A DNA stretch of 64,000 nucleotides from positions 161,118-225,117 of the forward strand of contig JACPZK010000031.1 in NCBI GenBank assembly GCA_016195565.1. The letters are read 5' to 3'. The stretch comes from Nitrospirota bacterium (lineage in GTDB: Bacteria > Nitrospirota > Thermodesulfovibrionia > Thermodesulfovibrionales > UBA1546). The notes under the pieces are model-generated. The model searched no databases and was not told where the DNA came from. It saw nothing but the letters and a program-made list of their open reading frames with translations. This document shows, piece by piece, positions 41,158 through 50,620 of the stretch (within the stretch, counting starts at the first letter, position 1; every line of letters begins with the position of its first letter). A program made the translations under genes and the position numbers.

Positions 41158-42539
41158 AACTTGCAGTGGTTATCCTTGCGGCAGGACGCGGCGAAAGGAT
41201 GGGTTCTCACTTGCCGAAGGTTCTGCATGGGATTTTTGATAAACCTATGCTGCAGTGTGTGATTGATTCCGCTGAGAAGCTAAGGCCGTCCAGAATCATC
41301 GCTGTGGTTGGAAAAAACTTCAAAGAGATTAAAAAGTCAATAAAGCCGGAAAACATTTTATTTGCAATACAGAAAAAACCCAAGGGAACGGGCGATGCGC
41401 TCTTAAGGGCCAAGACATTGCTGAAAGGCACCAAACATGGAGGCACGATACTCGTATTAAACGGCGATGTCCCCCTCATCACATCAGAGACATTGAAGAA
41501 ATTTCTGAGTCTGCATCGAAAAGGCAGGAATGGTATTTCTCTTATCTCTTTTGCTGCAGCAAATCCTGCTTCATACGGAAGAATATTAAGGGACAGAAAT
41601 AGCCGTATTAACTCAATCGTAGAGGATAAGGATGCGACAGAGGCTCAGAGAAAAATCAATGAGGTTAACAGCGGAGTGTATGCCATAGAATCCGGCATAT
41701 TATCCCTGCTTAAAGAAATTCCGCTTAATATTGCAAAGGGCGAGTATTACCTTACGGATGTTATCGGCATCGCCGGAAACAAGGGCTATAGAATGAACGC
41801 CTACTGTATAGGCTCTGAGGATGAACTGATGGGAGTTAATACAATACCTGAACTGATGAAGGCACGAAAAATATTCAGGGAAAGACTGACTGATGCCTGG
41901 ATTAAAAAAGGCATTACATTTCTTGACCACGATTCAATTTTTATCTCAGGCAATGTTGCGATAGGAAGGAATACGACTATTTATCCTAATGTCTGTCTTG
42001 AAGGCAGGACCGAAATAGGCAGAGGATGCACTATATATCCGAATGTGCGCATTGTTGACAGCGTTATCAAGGATGGAGTTGTAGTGAAGGACTCTACTGT
42101 GATTGAGGGGTCTGTTGTAAGGGCTAAAGCAGTGGTCGGCCCTTTTGCTCATATAAGGCCGGGATGCGATATCGGATCTGAGGCAAAGATAGGGAATTTT
42201 GTTGAGATAAAAAAATCTGTGATAGGCGACAGGACCAAGGCGTCTCATCTCAGTTACCTCGGTGACGCTTCTATAGGAAAGGGCGTCAATATCGGAGCAG
42301 GCACCATAACATGCAATTATGACGGCAAAAAGAAAAACAGGACAACAATAGAAGACGGCGCTTTTATAGGCAGCGACACTCAGTTGGTTGCGCCTGTAAA
42401 AGTTGGCAAAGGCGCATATGTAGGCGCCGGCTCTACGATTACCAAATGCGTTCCTGCCATGTCGCTTTCAGTGAGCAGGGTAGAACAGAGGAATATAGAG
42501 GGATGGGCAGTTAAAAAAAAGTTAAGAGTTAAGAGTTAA
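41154..42539 (+). CDS. glmU: Bifunctional GlmU: GlcNAc-1-P uridyltransferase / glucosamine-1-P acetyltransferase
   Basis: A 461-residue enzyme. The N-terminal uridyltransferase has LAAGRGERMGSHLPKVLHGI (UTP loop), QKKPKGTGDALLRA and LNGDVPLI. The C-terminal left-handed beta-helix (about residues 255-455) has hexapeptide repeats and the acetyltransferase site IGAGTITCNYDGKKKNRTTI. It makes UDP-GlcNAc for peptidoglycan and lipid A, feeding LpxC and the LPS cluster. glmS, the preceding pathway step, follows 82 bases later. The last residues (KKKLRVKS) are encoded by the heptamer repeat at 42519, so the native C-terminus may have been replaced. Confidence 0.95.
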   Translation: MKLAVVILAAGRGERMGSHLPKVLHGIFDKPMLQCVIDSAEKLRPSRIIAVVGKNFKEIKKSIKPENILFAIQKKPKGTGDALLRAKTLLKGTKHGGTILVLNGDVPLITSETLKKFLSLHRKGRNGISLISFAAANPASYGRILRDRNSRINSIVEDKDATEAQRKINEVNSGVYAIESGILSLLKEIPLNIAKGEYYLTDVIGIAGNKGYRMNAYCIGSEDELMGVNTIPELMKARKIFRERLTDAWIKKGITFLDHDSIFISGNVAIGRNTTIYPNVCLEGRTEIGRGCTIYPNVRIVDSVIKDGVVVKDSTVIEGSVVRAKAVVGPFAHIRPGCDIGSEAKIGNFVEIKKSVIGDRTKASHLSYLGDASIGKGVNIGAGTITCNYDGKKKNRTTIEDGAFIGSDTQLVAPVKVGKGAYVGAGSTITKCVPAMSLSVSRVEQRNIEGWAVKKKLRVKS

Positions 42540-42611
42540 AAGTTAATAAAAAAAGGAAAAAATAATATGGGATTTTCATTAAACTCTTCACTTTTAACTC
42601 TTAACTTTTAT
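42519..42611. repeat. Heptamer inverted repeat between glmU and glmS
   Basis: The left arm AAGTTAAGAGTTAAGAGTTA with AAAGTTAA (42519-42546) and the right arm TTAAACTCTTCACTTTTAAC with TCTTAACTTTTA (42579-42611) are built from 7-bp AAGAGTT/AACTCTT and AAAAGTT/AACTTTT units and can pair. It supplies the end of glmU and the -10 box of glmS. Confidence 0.82.
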
Positions 42612-42614
42612 AAT
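42587..42614 (+). promoter_or_regulatory. Putative glmS promoter inside the heptamer repeat, leaderless layout
   Basis: TTCACT (42587-42592), a 16-base spacer, TATAAT (42609-42614). The glmS ATG follows after 7 bases and no Shine-Dalgarno is present. Confidence 0.5.
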
Positions 42615-42621
42615 TTGTGAT

Positions 42622-44448
42622 ATGTGCGGGATAATAGGCTATACAGGCAAAAGAAATGCGGTTTCAATAATACTTGAAGGGCTCAAGCGCCTTGAATACC
42701 GGGGCTATGATTCTGCGGGAATTGCATTTTTTAATGAAAGAGGCGTAGAGATCAGGAAGTGCACAGGGAAGATTAAAGACCTGTACGCGATTATAGACTC
42801 CGACAAACCGTTCAGCACTACCGCCATAGGACACACAAGATGGGCGACTCATGGAAAGCCTTCAGAAGAAAATGCGCATCCTCACAAGTCAGGCGGGATA
42901 ATAATTGTGCACAACGGGATAATAGAAAATTATCTACAGCTTAAAAAGAAACTGATTGATGAGGGGTATAAGTTTACCTCAGAGACCGACACAGAGGTTC
43001 TATGCCATCTGATAGAAAAATACGCCGCTGATTATCCTTTGGAAGATGCTGTCAGAAAAGCGCTTAAAGAGGTCAGGGGCGCATATGCGCTTGCAGTGAT
43101 AAATGAAAAAGAACGCGGCAAGATCGTTGGTGTACGAAAAGACAGCCCGCTTGTTGTCGGTCTTGGCGACGGAGAATTTTTCCTTGCGTCTGATGTGCCT
43201 GCTTTTCTCAATTATTCAAGAGATGTGATATATCTTGATGATGGAGAGATGGTGGTTATGACAGGTGACGGCGTGGTTGTGACAACCCTTGACGGTGCGC
43301 CTGTTCAGAAAGAAGTCGTTTCTGTTTCATGGAGCCCTGCTATGGCTGAAAAAGGCGGCTATAAGCATTTTATGCTTAAAGAGATATATGAACAGCCCAG
43401 GGCAATAGCAGATACCTTAAGAGGGAGGTTTTATCCTGAAAGCGGCCAGGTGAATATGGATGAGTTTGGCATAAAAGAGGAAGACCTGAGAAAGGCACAA
43501 AAAATTTTCATTGTTGCCTGCGGCACGTCATGGCATGCCGCCCTTATCGGAAAATATATGATAGAGGAATTGGCAAGGGTTCCTGTAGAGGTTGATATAG
43601 CATCAGAATTCAGATACAGAAACCCGGTGATTGGGCAGGACAGCCTTTTAGTCGCTATAACGCAGTCAGGAGAAACAGCAGATACGCTTGCAGCCCAAAG
43701 AGAAGCCAAGAGGCTCGGGGCAAAGACGCTGAGCATATGCAATGTTGTCGGCAGCACTGCATCAAGAGAGGCTGACGCGGTGTTCTATACTCATTCAGGG
43801 CCCGAGATAGGCGTTGCATCAACAAAGGCATTCACCACGCAGATAGTAGGGCTTTATCTCTTTGCAGTGGGGCTCGGCAGGCTTAAAGGAACTGTAAACA
43901 GTGATTCAGCTATGGGATTGCTCAGGGATCTCCTTTTTCTTCCGGGGCTGGTTGAGAAGGTTATCGCGGCGGATAATGTAATTGAACGCATAGCAAAAGA
44001 ACTATTTACGGTTAATGATTTCTTGTATATGGGGCGGGGAATAAATTATCCCATTGCGCTTGAAGGCGCGCTTAAGCTCAAGGAAATATCTTATATTCAT
44101 GCCGAGGGTTATCCTGCAGGAGAGATGAAACATGGCCCGATAGCGCTTGTTGACGAGGTCCTTCCATCTGTATTTTTAGTGCCGAGGGGTAGACTTTATG
44201 ATAAGGTTCTATCTAATATAGAAGAAGTAAGAAGCAGGGGGGGCAGGATCATAACAGTAACTGACGAGGGCAATAAAGAGGTATGCAGCCGTTCCGATTA
44301 TTGCATTTCTGTACCTGAAACTAATTCTTTTCTGTCGGCAATTTTAATGGCAATTCCGCTGCAGCTTCTTGCGTATCATATAGGAGTGCTGAGAGGATGC
44401 GATGTTGACCAGCCCAGAAATCTGGCTAAAAGTGTAACCGTTGAGTGA
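42622..44448 (+). CDS. glmS: Glutamine-fructose-6-phosphate aminotransferase
   Basis: A 608-residue enzyme of standard GlmS length. The N-terminal nucleophile C2 lies in MCGIIGYTG, with the glutaminase motifs HTRWATHG and HNGIIENY. Two SIS domains follow (about residues 280-600), with ACGTSWHAALIGKYMIE, TQSGETADTLAA and STKAFTTQ. The C-terminus is NLAKSVTVE. It makes glucosamine-6-phosphate, the first step to UDP-GlcNAc, using glutamine. It lies downstream of glmU (pathway steps 3-4). No upstream glmS ribozyme fold was recognised. The short upstream leader argues against one. Confidence 0.96.
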   Translation: MCGIIGYTGKRNAVSIILEGLKRLEYRGYDSAGIAFFNERGVEIRKCTGKIKDLYAIIDSDKPFSTTAIGHTRWATHGKPSEENAHPHKSGGIIIVHNGIIENYLQLKKKLIDEGYKFTSETDTEVLCHLIEKYAADYPLEDAVRKALKEVRGAYALAVINEKERGKIVGVRKDSPLVVGLGDGEFFLASDVPAFLNYSRDVIYLDDGEMVVMTGDGVVVTTLDGAPVQKEVVSVSWSPAMAEKGGYKHFMLKEIYEQPRAIADTLRGRFYPESGQVNMDEFGIKEEDLRKAQKIFIVACGTSWHAALIGKYMIEELARVPVEVDIASEFRYRNPVIGQDSLLVAITQSGETADTLAAQREAKRLGAKTLSICNVVGSTASREADAVFYTHSGPEIGVASTKAFTTQIVGLYLFAVGLGRLKGTVNSDSAMGLLRDLLFLPGLVEKVIAADNVIERIAKELFTVNDFLYMGRGINYPIALEGALKLKEISYIHAEGYPAGEMKHGPIALVDEVLPSVFLVPRGRLYDKVLSNIEEVRSRGGRIITVTDEGNKEVCSRSDYCISVPETNSFLSAILMAIPLQLLAYHIGVLRGCDVDQPRNLAKSVTVE

Positions 44449-44469
44449 TATCCGTTTTAGAAGCAGTAT

Positions 44470-44532
44470 GCCGAAAAATAGACATAGAAAGTTGTCATTG
44501 CGAGGATTCCTCGTCTGTCATTGCGAGCGAAG
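44470..44532. repeat. REP-like element ahead of the UvrD-family gene
   Basis: GCCGAAAAATAGACATAGAA with A (44470-44490) is the inverted copy of 10993-11013. It is followed by TTGTCATTGCGAGGATTCCT and CGTCTGTCATTGCGAGCGAA, two incomplete REP units. The last bases, AAGGAG, act as ribosome site of the next gene. Confidence 0.78.
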
Positions 44533-44540
44533 GAGACGTA

Positions 44541-46643
44541 ATGTCAAAAGAGATTTTATTGAACGACCTGAATCCCAGGCAAAAAGAAGCGGTGCTCCAT
44601 GAAGGAAGTCCGCTTCTTGTGCTTGCCGGCGCAGGCAGCGGCAAGACGAGGGTCATTACTCATAAGTTTGCGTACTATGCAAAGTCAAACAAGGTTTCTC
44701 CGCATTCAATATTTGCTGTCACTTTTACAAACAAGGCCTCCGATGAGATGAAGCGCAGAATAGCCCTGCTTATCGGAAAGGATATGGACGGTTCATGGAT
44801 AGGCACATTCCATTCGCAGTGCAATAGGATACTCAGAAAAGAGATAAAGGCGATAGGATACAATAATAATTTTTTAATATACGATGCTGATGACCATTGT
44901 AATCTTATAAGGCATATACTGAAGGAGTTCAGGATATACGAGGCGATGTATAAAGGGGTTGCTTCCAGGATAAGTTCTTTGAAGTCTTCACTCGTAACCC
45001 CGAGCAGGTTCCTTTCAAAGACGGACGGTTTCGGTTTTGATGAAAAACTTGCGAAGGTGTATGTGAGATATCAGGATGAACTCAAGAGGTCCAATGCGCT
45101 GGATTTTGATGACCTTATAATGCTCACGGTAAAACTTTTTGAGGAGAACCCTGCATTGCTTGAAAAATACCGGACTATATTTAATTATGTTCTGGTTGAC
45201 GAATTTCAGGACACAAACTATGCGCAATACCGCCTGTTAAAATTACTGGCTGCAAGGGACAATATCTGCGTTGTAGGCGACGACGACCAGAGCATATATA
45301 AATTCAGGGGCGCTGACGTCAGAAATATTCTTAACTTTGAAAATGATTTCCCGCGGGCCAAGGTCATAAAGCTTGAACAGAACTATCGCTCAACACAGAA
45401 CATACTTGATGTCTCAGGCGCTGTGATAGCAGGGAATCAGGACAGGAAGGCAAAGAAGTTATGGACCGAGAGGGGCTGCGGCGAGAAGGTCTATCACTGC
45501 TGGTTCAATACAGAGGAAGACGAGGCAAAACATATAGCAGCTATGATAAAGGAACTTTACCTTAAAGGCGAATGCCGCTATAAGGATTTTGCCGTTCTTT
45601 ACAGGGTAAATTTTCAGGCGAGGGCCATAGAGGACGCACTTAAAGACGAAATGATCCCGTATCGTGTTATGGGTGGAATAAGTTTCTATCAGCGGAAGGA
45701 AATAAAGGATATTATTGCATATATGCGGCTTGCCGTGAATCCTGACGACAATGTAAGCCTCAGACGGATAATAAACTGCCCTCCGAGAGGAATAGGCGCT
45801 GCAACGCTTTCAAAGGTAGAGCATGAAGCAAAAAATAAATCGTTAAGCCTGTTTGCTGCGATTAAGACGATATTAAAGGCAAACAGCGTTGCTTTGTCTG
45901 TAAGGGAAAAACTCAACGGATTTGTCAAGATCATAGAGCATATCACTTCTGATGAATACAGGTCAGCCGCTGACATGCTGAAAGCGATAATTGAAAAAAC
46001 AGGATATATGGGTTTTATGGAGGAAGATAAAACTCATAACATACATGAACTCATTGCATCTGCGGAGGGAAAAGATATAGGTGGTTTTAGCGACAGGGCC
46101 GTGCTTTTGACCGCTATGGATGATGTTAATGCAGCGAATTCCGTGTCGCTCATGACACTGCACAGCACAAAAGGACTTGAGTTCCCTGTTGTTTTCGTTG
46201 TCGGGCTTGAAGACGGCCTAATGCCGTATTTCAAGGCGCTTCAGAATGAAGATGAGATATCCGAGGAGCGGAGATTATTCTATGTGGGCATGACGCGTGC
46301 CAAGGATGTGCTGTGGCTTACCGGCACGAAAAAGAGAAGGTTATACACAAAGGTGCAGGAACAGGAGCCGTCGAGATTTCTTGCCGATATACCGCAGCAG
46401 TGCTGCCAGCGCATAGAGAAATCGGCAAGCCCCCAGCCTCTCACAGTTGCGGTAAGGAAAACTGTTCAGTTTAAAAAACCGATGTTGTATGTTGTCGGCT
46501 GCAGGGTGAAGCATCCCAAATGGGGCGTAGGCGTTATAAGGGAATGTTACGGGGATGGAGATGAACAGAAAGTCATGGTAAATTTCCCGGTTATAGGAGT
46601 AAAGAGACTGGCTCTCAGATTTGCAAACCTTGAGAAGATATGA
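44541..46643 (+). CDS. UvrD/PcrA/Rep family ATP-dependent DNA helicase
   Basis: A 700-residue superfamily 1A helicase from ATG 44541, which has AAGGAG six bases upstream. An in-frame start at 44445 would translate the REP element. Motifs are Q-motif LNPRQKEAV, Walker A GAGSGKTRV, motif II LVDEFQDTN, motif III GDDDQSIYKFRGA, motif IV QNYRSTQNIL, and motifs V/VI TLHSTKGLEFPVVF then RRLFYVGMTRAK. The C-terminal Tudor-like tail (GCRVKHPKWGVGVIRECYGD) is typical of PcrA/UvrD and contacts RNA polymerase. It functions in repair and replication fork maintenance. The stop overlaps gatC (ATGA). Confidence 0.93.
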   Translation: MSKEILLNDLNPRQKEAVLHEGSPLLVLAGAGSGKTRVITHKFAYYAKSNKVSPHSIFAVTFTNKASDEMKRRIALLIGKDMDGSWIGTFHSQCNRILRKEIKAIGYNNNFLIYDADDHCNLIRHILKEFRIYEAMYKGVASRISSLKSSLVTPSRFLSKTDGFGFDEKLAKVYVRYQDELKRSNALDFDDLIMLTVKLFEENPALLEKYRTIFNYVLVDEFQDTNYAQYRLLKLLAARDNICVVGDDDQSIYKFRGADVRNILNFENDFPRAKVIKLEQNYRSTQNILDVSGAVIAGNQDRKAKKLWTERGCGEKVYHCWFNTEEDEAKHIAAMIKELYLKGECRYKDFAVLYRVNFQARAIEDALKDEMIPYRVMGGISFYQRKEIKDIIAYMRLAVNPDDNVSLRRIINCPPRGIGAATLSKVEHEAKNKSLSLFAAIKTILKANSVALSVREKLNGFVKIIEHITSDEYRSAADMLKAIIEKTGYMGFMEEDKTHNIHELIASAEGKDIGGFSDRAVLLTAMDDVNAANSVSLMTLHSTKGLEFPVVFVVGLEDGLMPYFKALQNEDEISEERRLFYVGMTRAKDVLWLTGTKKRRLYTKVQEQEPSRFLADIPQQCCQRIEKSASPQPLTVAVRKTVQFKKPMLYVVGCRVKHPKWGVGVIRECYGDGDEQKVMVNFPVIGVKRLALRFANLEKI

Positions 46644-46918
46644 AAATATCTGTTGAATACATATCAAAACTTGCAAGGCTGTCAGTCTCCGGGAAAGAAA
46701 GGGAGGCTTTTAGCGCGCAGCTTCAGGGTATCCTGAGTTATATGGAAAAGCTCAATGAACTTGATACAAAAGATGTTGAACCGACTTCTCATGTAGTATC
46801 ATTAAGCAACGTAATGCGCGACGATGTTCAGAGAGCTTCGATATCAAGGGAAGATGCGCTTGCGAATGCTCCTGACCGTACGGATAAATTTTACAGGGTG
46901 CCAAGGATAATAGAATGA
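46640..46918 (+). CDS. gatC: Asp-tRNA(Asn)/Glu-tRNA(Gln) amidotransferase subunit C
   Basis: A 92-residue protein of GatC length: VEYISKLARLSVSGKEREAF, then LQGILSYMEKLNELDTKDVE, PTSHVVSLSNVMRDD and the end FYRVPRIIE. GatC wraps GatA and GatB in the GatCAB complex that converts Glu-tRNA(Gln) or Asp-tRNA(Asn). gatA and gatB are not in this window, so the operon is dispersed. The start overlaps the helicase stop by 4 bases. Confidence 0.93.
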   Translation: MKISVEYISKLARLSVSGKEREAFSAQLQGILSYMEKLNELDTKDVEPTSHVVSLSNVMRDDVQRASISREDALANAPDRTDKFYRVPRIIE

Positions 46919-46920
46919 AA

Positions 46921-47012
46921 AAAGTTAAGAGTTTAGAGTTGAGAGTTAAGAGTTGTAAGTTAAGAGTTATAAGTTTTTTAACTTTTAACTTTTCACTTTT
47001 AACTTTTCACTT
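46921..47012. repeat. Heptamer inverted repeat between gatC and panD
   Basis: Left: AAAGTTAAGAGTTTAGAGTT with GAGAGTTAAGAGTTG units. Right: AACTTTTAACTTTTCACTTT with TAACTTTTCACTT. The arms are complementary and would form a long A/T-rich hairpin starting 2 bases after the gatC stop. The panD ribosome site CCGGAGG follows at once. Confidence 0.82.
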
Positions 47013-47024
47013 GCCGGAGGCATT

Positions 47025-47381
47025 ATGCTAAGGTGCATGCTCAGGGCGAAGATACACATGGCAAGTGTGACAGAGGCAAATCTCGAGTATGAGGGCAGCA
47101 TCACCATAGATGAGGTTATACTCAAGAAAGCCGGAATCCTTCCCTATGAGCAGGTCATGATAAGCAACCTCAACAACGGCGAGAGGTTTGAAACTTATGT
47201 AATACCCGGCAGAAAAAATTCAGGCGTGATATGCCTGAACGGGCCTACGGCAAGAAAGGGCGCTGTCGGCGACAGGGTAATAATATTCTGCTACGGATAC
47301 TTTGAAGACAAGGACATAAGAAAGTTCAAGCCCAGGATAGTCATCCTTGATTCAGGGAACAGGGCTGTAAGGGTTAAGTAG
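47025..47381 (+). CDS. panD: Aspartate 1-decarboxylase
   Basis: A 118-residue pro-enzyme. It begins MLRCMLRAKIHMASVTEANL. The self-cleavage site is G24-S25 in EGSITIDE, where S25 becomes the pyruvoyl cofactor. K9 and Y58-equivalent residues are conserved, with NNGERFETYVIPG and LNGPTARKGAVGDRVIIFCY downstream. It makes beta-alanine from aspartate for pantothenate and CoA synthesis, connecting to coaD in the same window. CCGGAGG precedes the ATG. Confidence 0.96.
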   Translation: MLRCMLRAKIHMASVTEANLEYEGSITIDEVILKKAGILPYEQVMISNLNNGERFETYVIPGRKNSGVICLNGPTARKGAVGDRVIIFCYGYFEDKDIRKFKPRIVILDSGNRAVRVK

Positions 47382-48407
<1,026 letters not shown>

Positions 48408-48608
48408 CTAAGGAGGCCGTGTCTGTCTTTCGGCAAGCTTAAACTACCTTTATAAAAATGAAGATGGCAGTGCTATATATTAAGCCGTTCTGAGTTCCCA
48501 TGCGGGGCTATTCGCTCCATTTCATTGCGACTTCAGCCCCTATTCTGATCGACCCGTGAATCTTGCCTCAATCCAACCTCAGCCTCCCTATCCCCTCAAA
48601 AATTTCTC

Positions 48609-48636
48609 TTGACAGAAAAATACTTTTTGCCATAAA
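48609..48636 (+). promoter_or_regulatory. Promoter of the TetR/efflux operon
   Basis: TTGACA (48609-48614), a 16-base spacer, CATAAA (48631-48636). The operator palindromes begin 2 bases after the -10 box, so a bound repressor would cover the transcription start. Confidence 0.7.
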
Positions 48637-48637
48637 C

Positions 48638-48667
48638 TGAACATAGGTTCACATGAACAAGCGTTCA
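48638..48667. promoter_or_regulatory. Double palindromic operator TGAAC-N4-GTTCA for the TetR-family regulator
   Basis: Two perfect 5-bp-arm palindromes: TGAACATAGGTTCA (48638-48651) and TGAACAAGCGTTCA (48654-48667), 16 bases centre to centre. The second covers the start codon of the regulator (48653-48655). Two-site layouts of this spacing are typical of TetR/AcrR autorepressors such as QacR-like double dimers. Confidence 0.8.
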
Positions 48668-49228
48668 GGTATAGAGTCAAAAAAGAGAATCCTTGACGCC
48701 GCGATGAGGGTGTTCTCCGAGTACGGCTATGCGAAGGCAAATATGAGGATGATAGCAAAGGCTTCCGATATAAGCATCGGAGGGCTTTATCTTTATTTTA
48801 AAAACAAGGAAGACCTCTACCTGACTCTAATGAAAAGCAAAATGGATGACTTTGCCGTCAAGACAATGGAGTCGGTGAAAGATATTACAGACCCCGCAGA
48901 AGCGATAAGCACCTTCATGGCGATGACCCTTAATTATGCAAAAAAACATAAAGGGCTTATCCTCCTTCAGGGCAGGGAGCTTGGCTTTACGTTCGGCCTT
49001 GAGATGAAGAGAAAATTTTTCAAAAAGCAGAGAGGACTCATAGAGCATATTATCAGGCAGGGGATACGATCAGACATATTCCGAAAGGTAAATGTGCCGG
49101 AAACTGCCAGAATAATCTTCAGTGTCATAAGGGGTTTTGTTTTGAGTATCGTTGTAGAGCCTGATGCGCTTTTTTCGCCTGAAGAGTGCAGCAAGCTGCT
49201 GCTTAACGGCCTTCTGAAAAAGGAGTAA
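48653..49228 (+). CDS. TetR/AcrR family transcriptional repressor
   Basis: A 191-residue protein. The N-terminal helix-turn-helix is RILDAAMRVFSEYGYAKANM, then MIAKASDISIGGLYLYFKNK, with the standard G-x-L-Y-x-Y-F-K-N-K-E-D-L end. The remainder is an all-helical ligand domain. It probably represses the following export genes and itself through the palindromes that straddle its start. Toxic compounds should release it. It is followed, 3 bases after its stop, by the first tolC gene with a ribosome site (GGAG) inside its own last codons, so it heads the efflux operon. Confidence 0.92.
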   Translation: MNKRSGIESKKRILDAAMRVFSEYGYAKANMRMIAKASDISIGGLYLYFKNKEDLYLTLMKSKMDDFAVKTMESVKDITDPAEAISTFMAMTLNYAKKHKGLILLQGRELGFTFGLEMKRKFFKKQRGLIEHIIRQGIRSDIFRKVNVPETARIIFSVIRGFVLSIVVEPDALFSPEECSKLLLNGLLKKE

Positions 49229-49231
49229 AAC

Positions 49232-50599
49232 ATGAAAAAGATTGTTTTTTCAGTGTTGTTTATTTTTTTATCGGCTGTAAATTGTTATGCAGTTGAATAC
49301 AGCCTTGAAGACCTCTATAAAATTGCATTAGAACGTTCTGAGAGAATAAAAATATCAGAGGAAGACCTGTTCATTGCGCAGAAAGGGAAGGATAAAGCGG
49401 TGGCAGCGCTTATGCCAAAGCTCTCAGGTTTTGGAAATTATACGAGATATACGGAAGATAAATATTCTTCTTCAAACACGCTTATTCAGCCTGAAGATTC
49501 GAAATCATGGGGAGTGAGACTTGACCAGTCATTTTCACTGAGCGGAAGAGAGCTTACCGCTTTTAATATATCAAAGGGAAATATTGAGAAAAACAGATAT
49601 GACCTCCATGCAGTCAAAGAGGAATACCTTCTTAGCGTTTCGGACGCCTATTATGGAGTGCTCAAGGCAAAGAAGGCTCTTGAGATTGCAAAGTCAAGCG
49701 TTGATAGATTAAAAAAGCACAGGGATGCTGCAAGTATAAGATTAAAAGTTGGTGAGCTGACAAAGACTGCGCTTTTGAGGGCAGAGGCAGAGTTGTCAGG
49801 CGCGCAATCCGAGGAGATAAAGGCAAAAAACGCACTGGAACTTGCAAGGGCTGTTCTTGCAAGGATTGTCGGCATTGCGAGGGATTTTGTTTTAAAAGAC
49901 AGCCGGCAGCCTTCAGGTGACAACCTATTGTCTCCGGAACCGGACTTAGTGACTGTTAGCTGCCAGCCGGAACCAATGAACTGTTTTAAAACAATCGCTC
50001 TGTCAGAGCGGGTTGAACTTAAAGGACTTGAACTTCAGAAAAAAATCGGACAGGAACAGGTTAAATATACACAAGGCTCTCACTGGCCCACGCTTTCAAT
50101 AGAAGGCGTTTATTCGAGAAAAGACGAAGACCCTGCTGCTTCAACTCTCAATAAAGAAAGCGCATACGGCGGTTTTAAGATAAGCATTCCGATTTTTGAG
50201 GGAGGGTTGAGGGATGCAGAAGTAAAAGAGGCAGAGGCAAAGCAGAGACAGGCAGCGCTTTTATATGAGGATAAAAAGAAGTCGATAGACATCGAGGTTG
50301 AAAGCGCCTATCTCGAACTGATAACTCAAAAGGGAATCATGGAAAAGTTCGGGGCACAGCTAACTTTTGCAGAGGACAACTATAAGGCTGTTTCAAAGCA
50401 GTTTGAATTCGGCCTTGCAAACAGCATTGATGTTATGGATGCAAACACACTTCTTGTCACAGCAGAGAGGCAATTGGCGGATGCAGGATATAACTATCAG
50501 TTGTCAGATTTAAGGCTGAAACGTGCGGCGGGAATACTGTTGAAGACAGTAAGCGGTAAACAGCAAACAGGAGGAAGAAGTGAGGAAGCTATTCTATAG
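49232..50599 (+). CDS. TolC-family outer-membrane efflux protein (first)
   Basis: A 455-residue protein with a signal peptide (MKKIVFSVLFIFLSAVNCYA) and two outer_membrane_efflux repeats (about residues 25-210 and 260-440), rich in long amphipathic helices (QKGKDKAVAALMPKLSGFGN; YSLEDLYKIALERSERIKIS). TolC-type trimers form the channel through periplasm and outer membrane for the adjacent RND pump. The C-terminal RLKRAAGILLKT is followed by a less conserved tail. It is co-directional with the RND adaptor, 21 bases downstream. Confidence 0.88.
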   Translation: MKKIVFSVLFIFLSAVNCYAVEYSLEDLYKIALERSERIKISEEDLFIAQKGKDKAVAALMPKLSGFGNYTRYTEDKYSSSNTLIQPEDSKSWGVRLDQSFSLSGRELTAFNISKGNIEKNRYDLHAVKEEYLLSVSDAYYGVLKAKKALEIAKSSVDRLKKHRDAASIRLKVGELTKTALLRAEAELSGAQSEEIKAKNALELARAVLARIVGIARDFVLKDSRQPSGDNLLSPEPDLVTVSCQPEPMNCFKTIALSERVELKGLELQKKIGQEQVKYTQGSHWPTLSIEGVYSRKDEDPAASTLNKESAYGGFKISIPIFEGGLRDAEVKEAEAKQRQAALLYEDKKKSIDIEVESAYLELITQKGIMEKFGAQLTFAEDNYKAVSKQFEFGLANSIDVMDANTLLVTAERQLADAGYNYQLSDLRLKRAAGILLKTVSGKQQTGGRSEEAIL

Positions 50600-50620
50600 A
50601 CGTATAGGAGCGATTCAGTT

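Noticed and set aside
42540..42621. glmS ribozyme or riboswitch
   Set aside because: The gap is only 82 bases and consists of heptamer repeats with a -10 box. No ribozyme core was recognisable.
42519..47012. CRISPR array
   Set aside because: The regular A/T-rich units at 42519 and 46921 are 7 bases long without spacers. No cas genes in the window.
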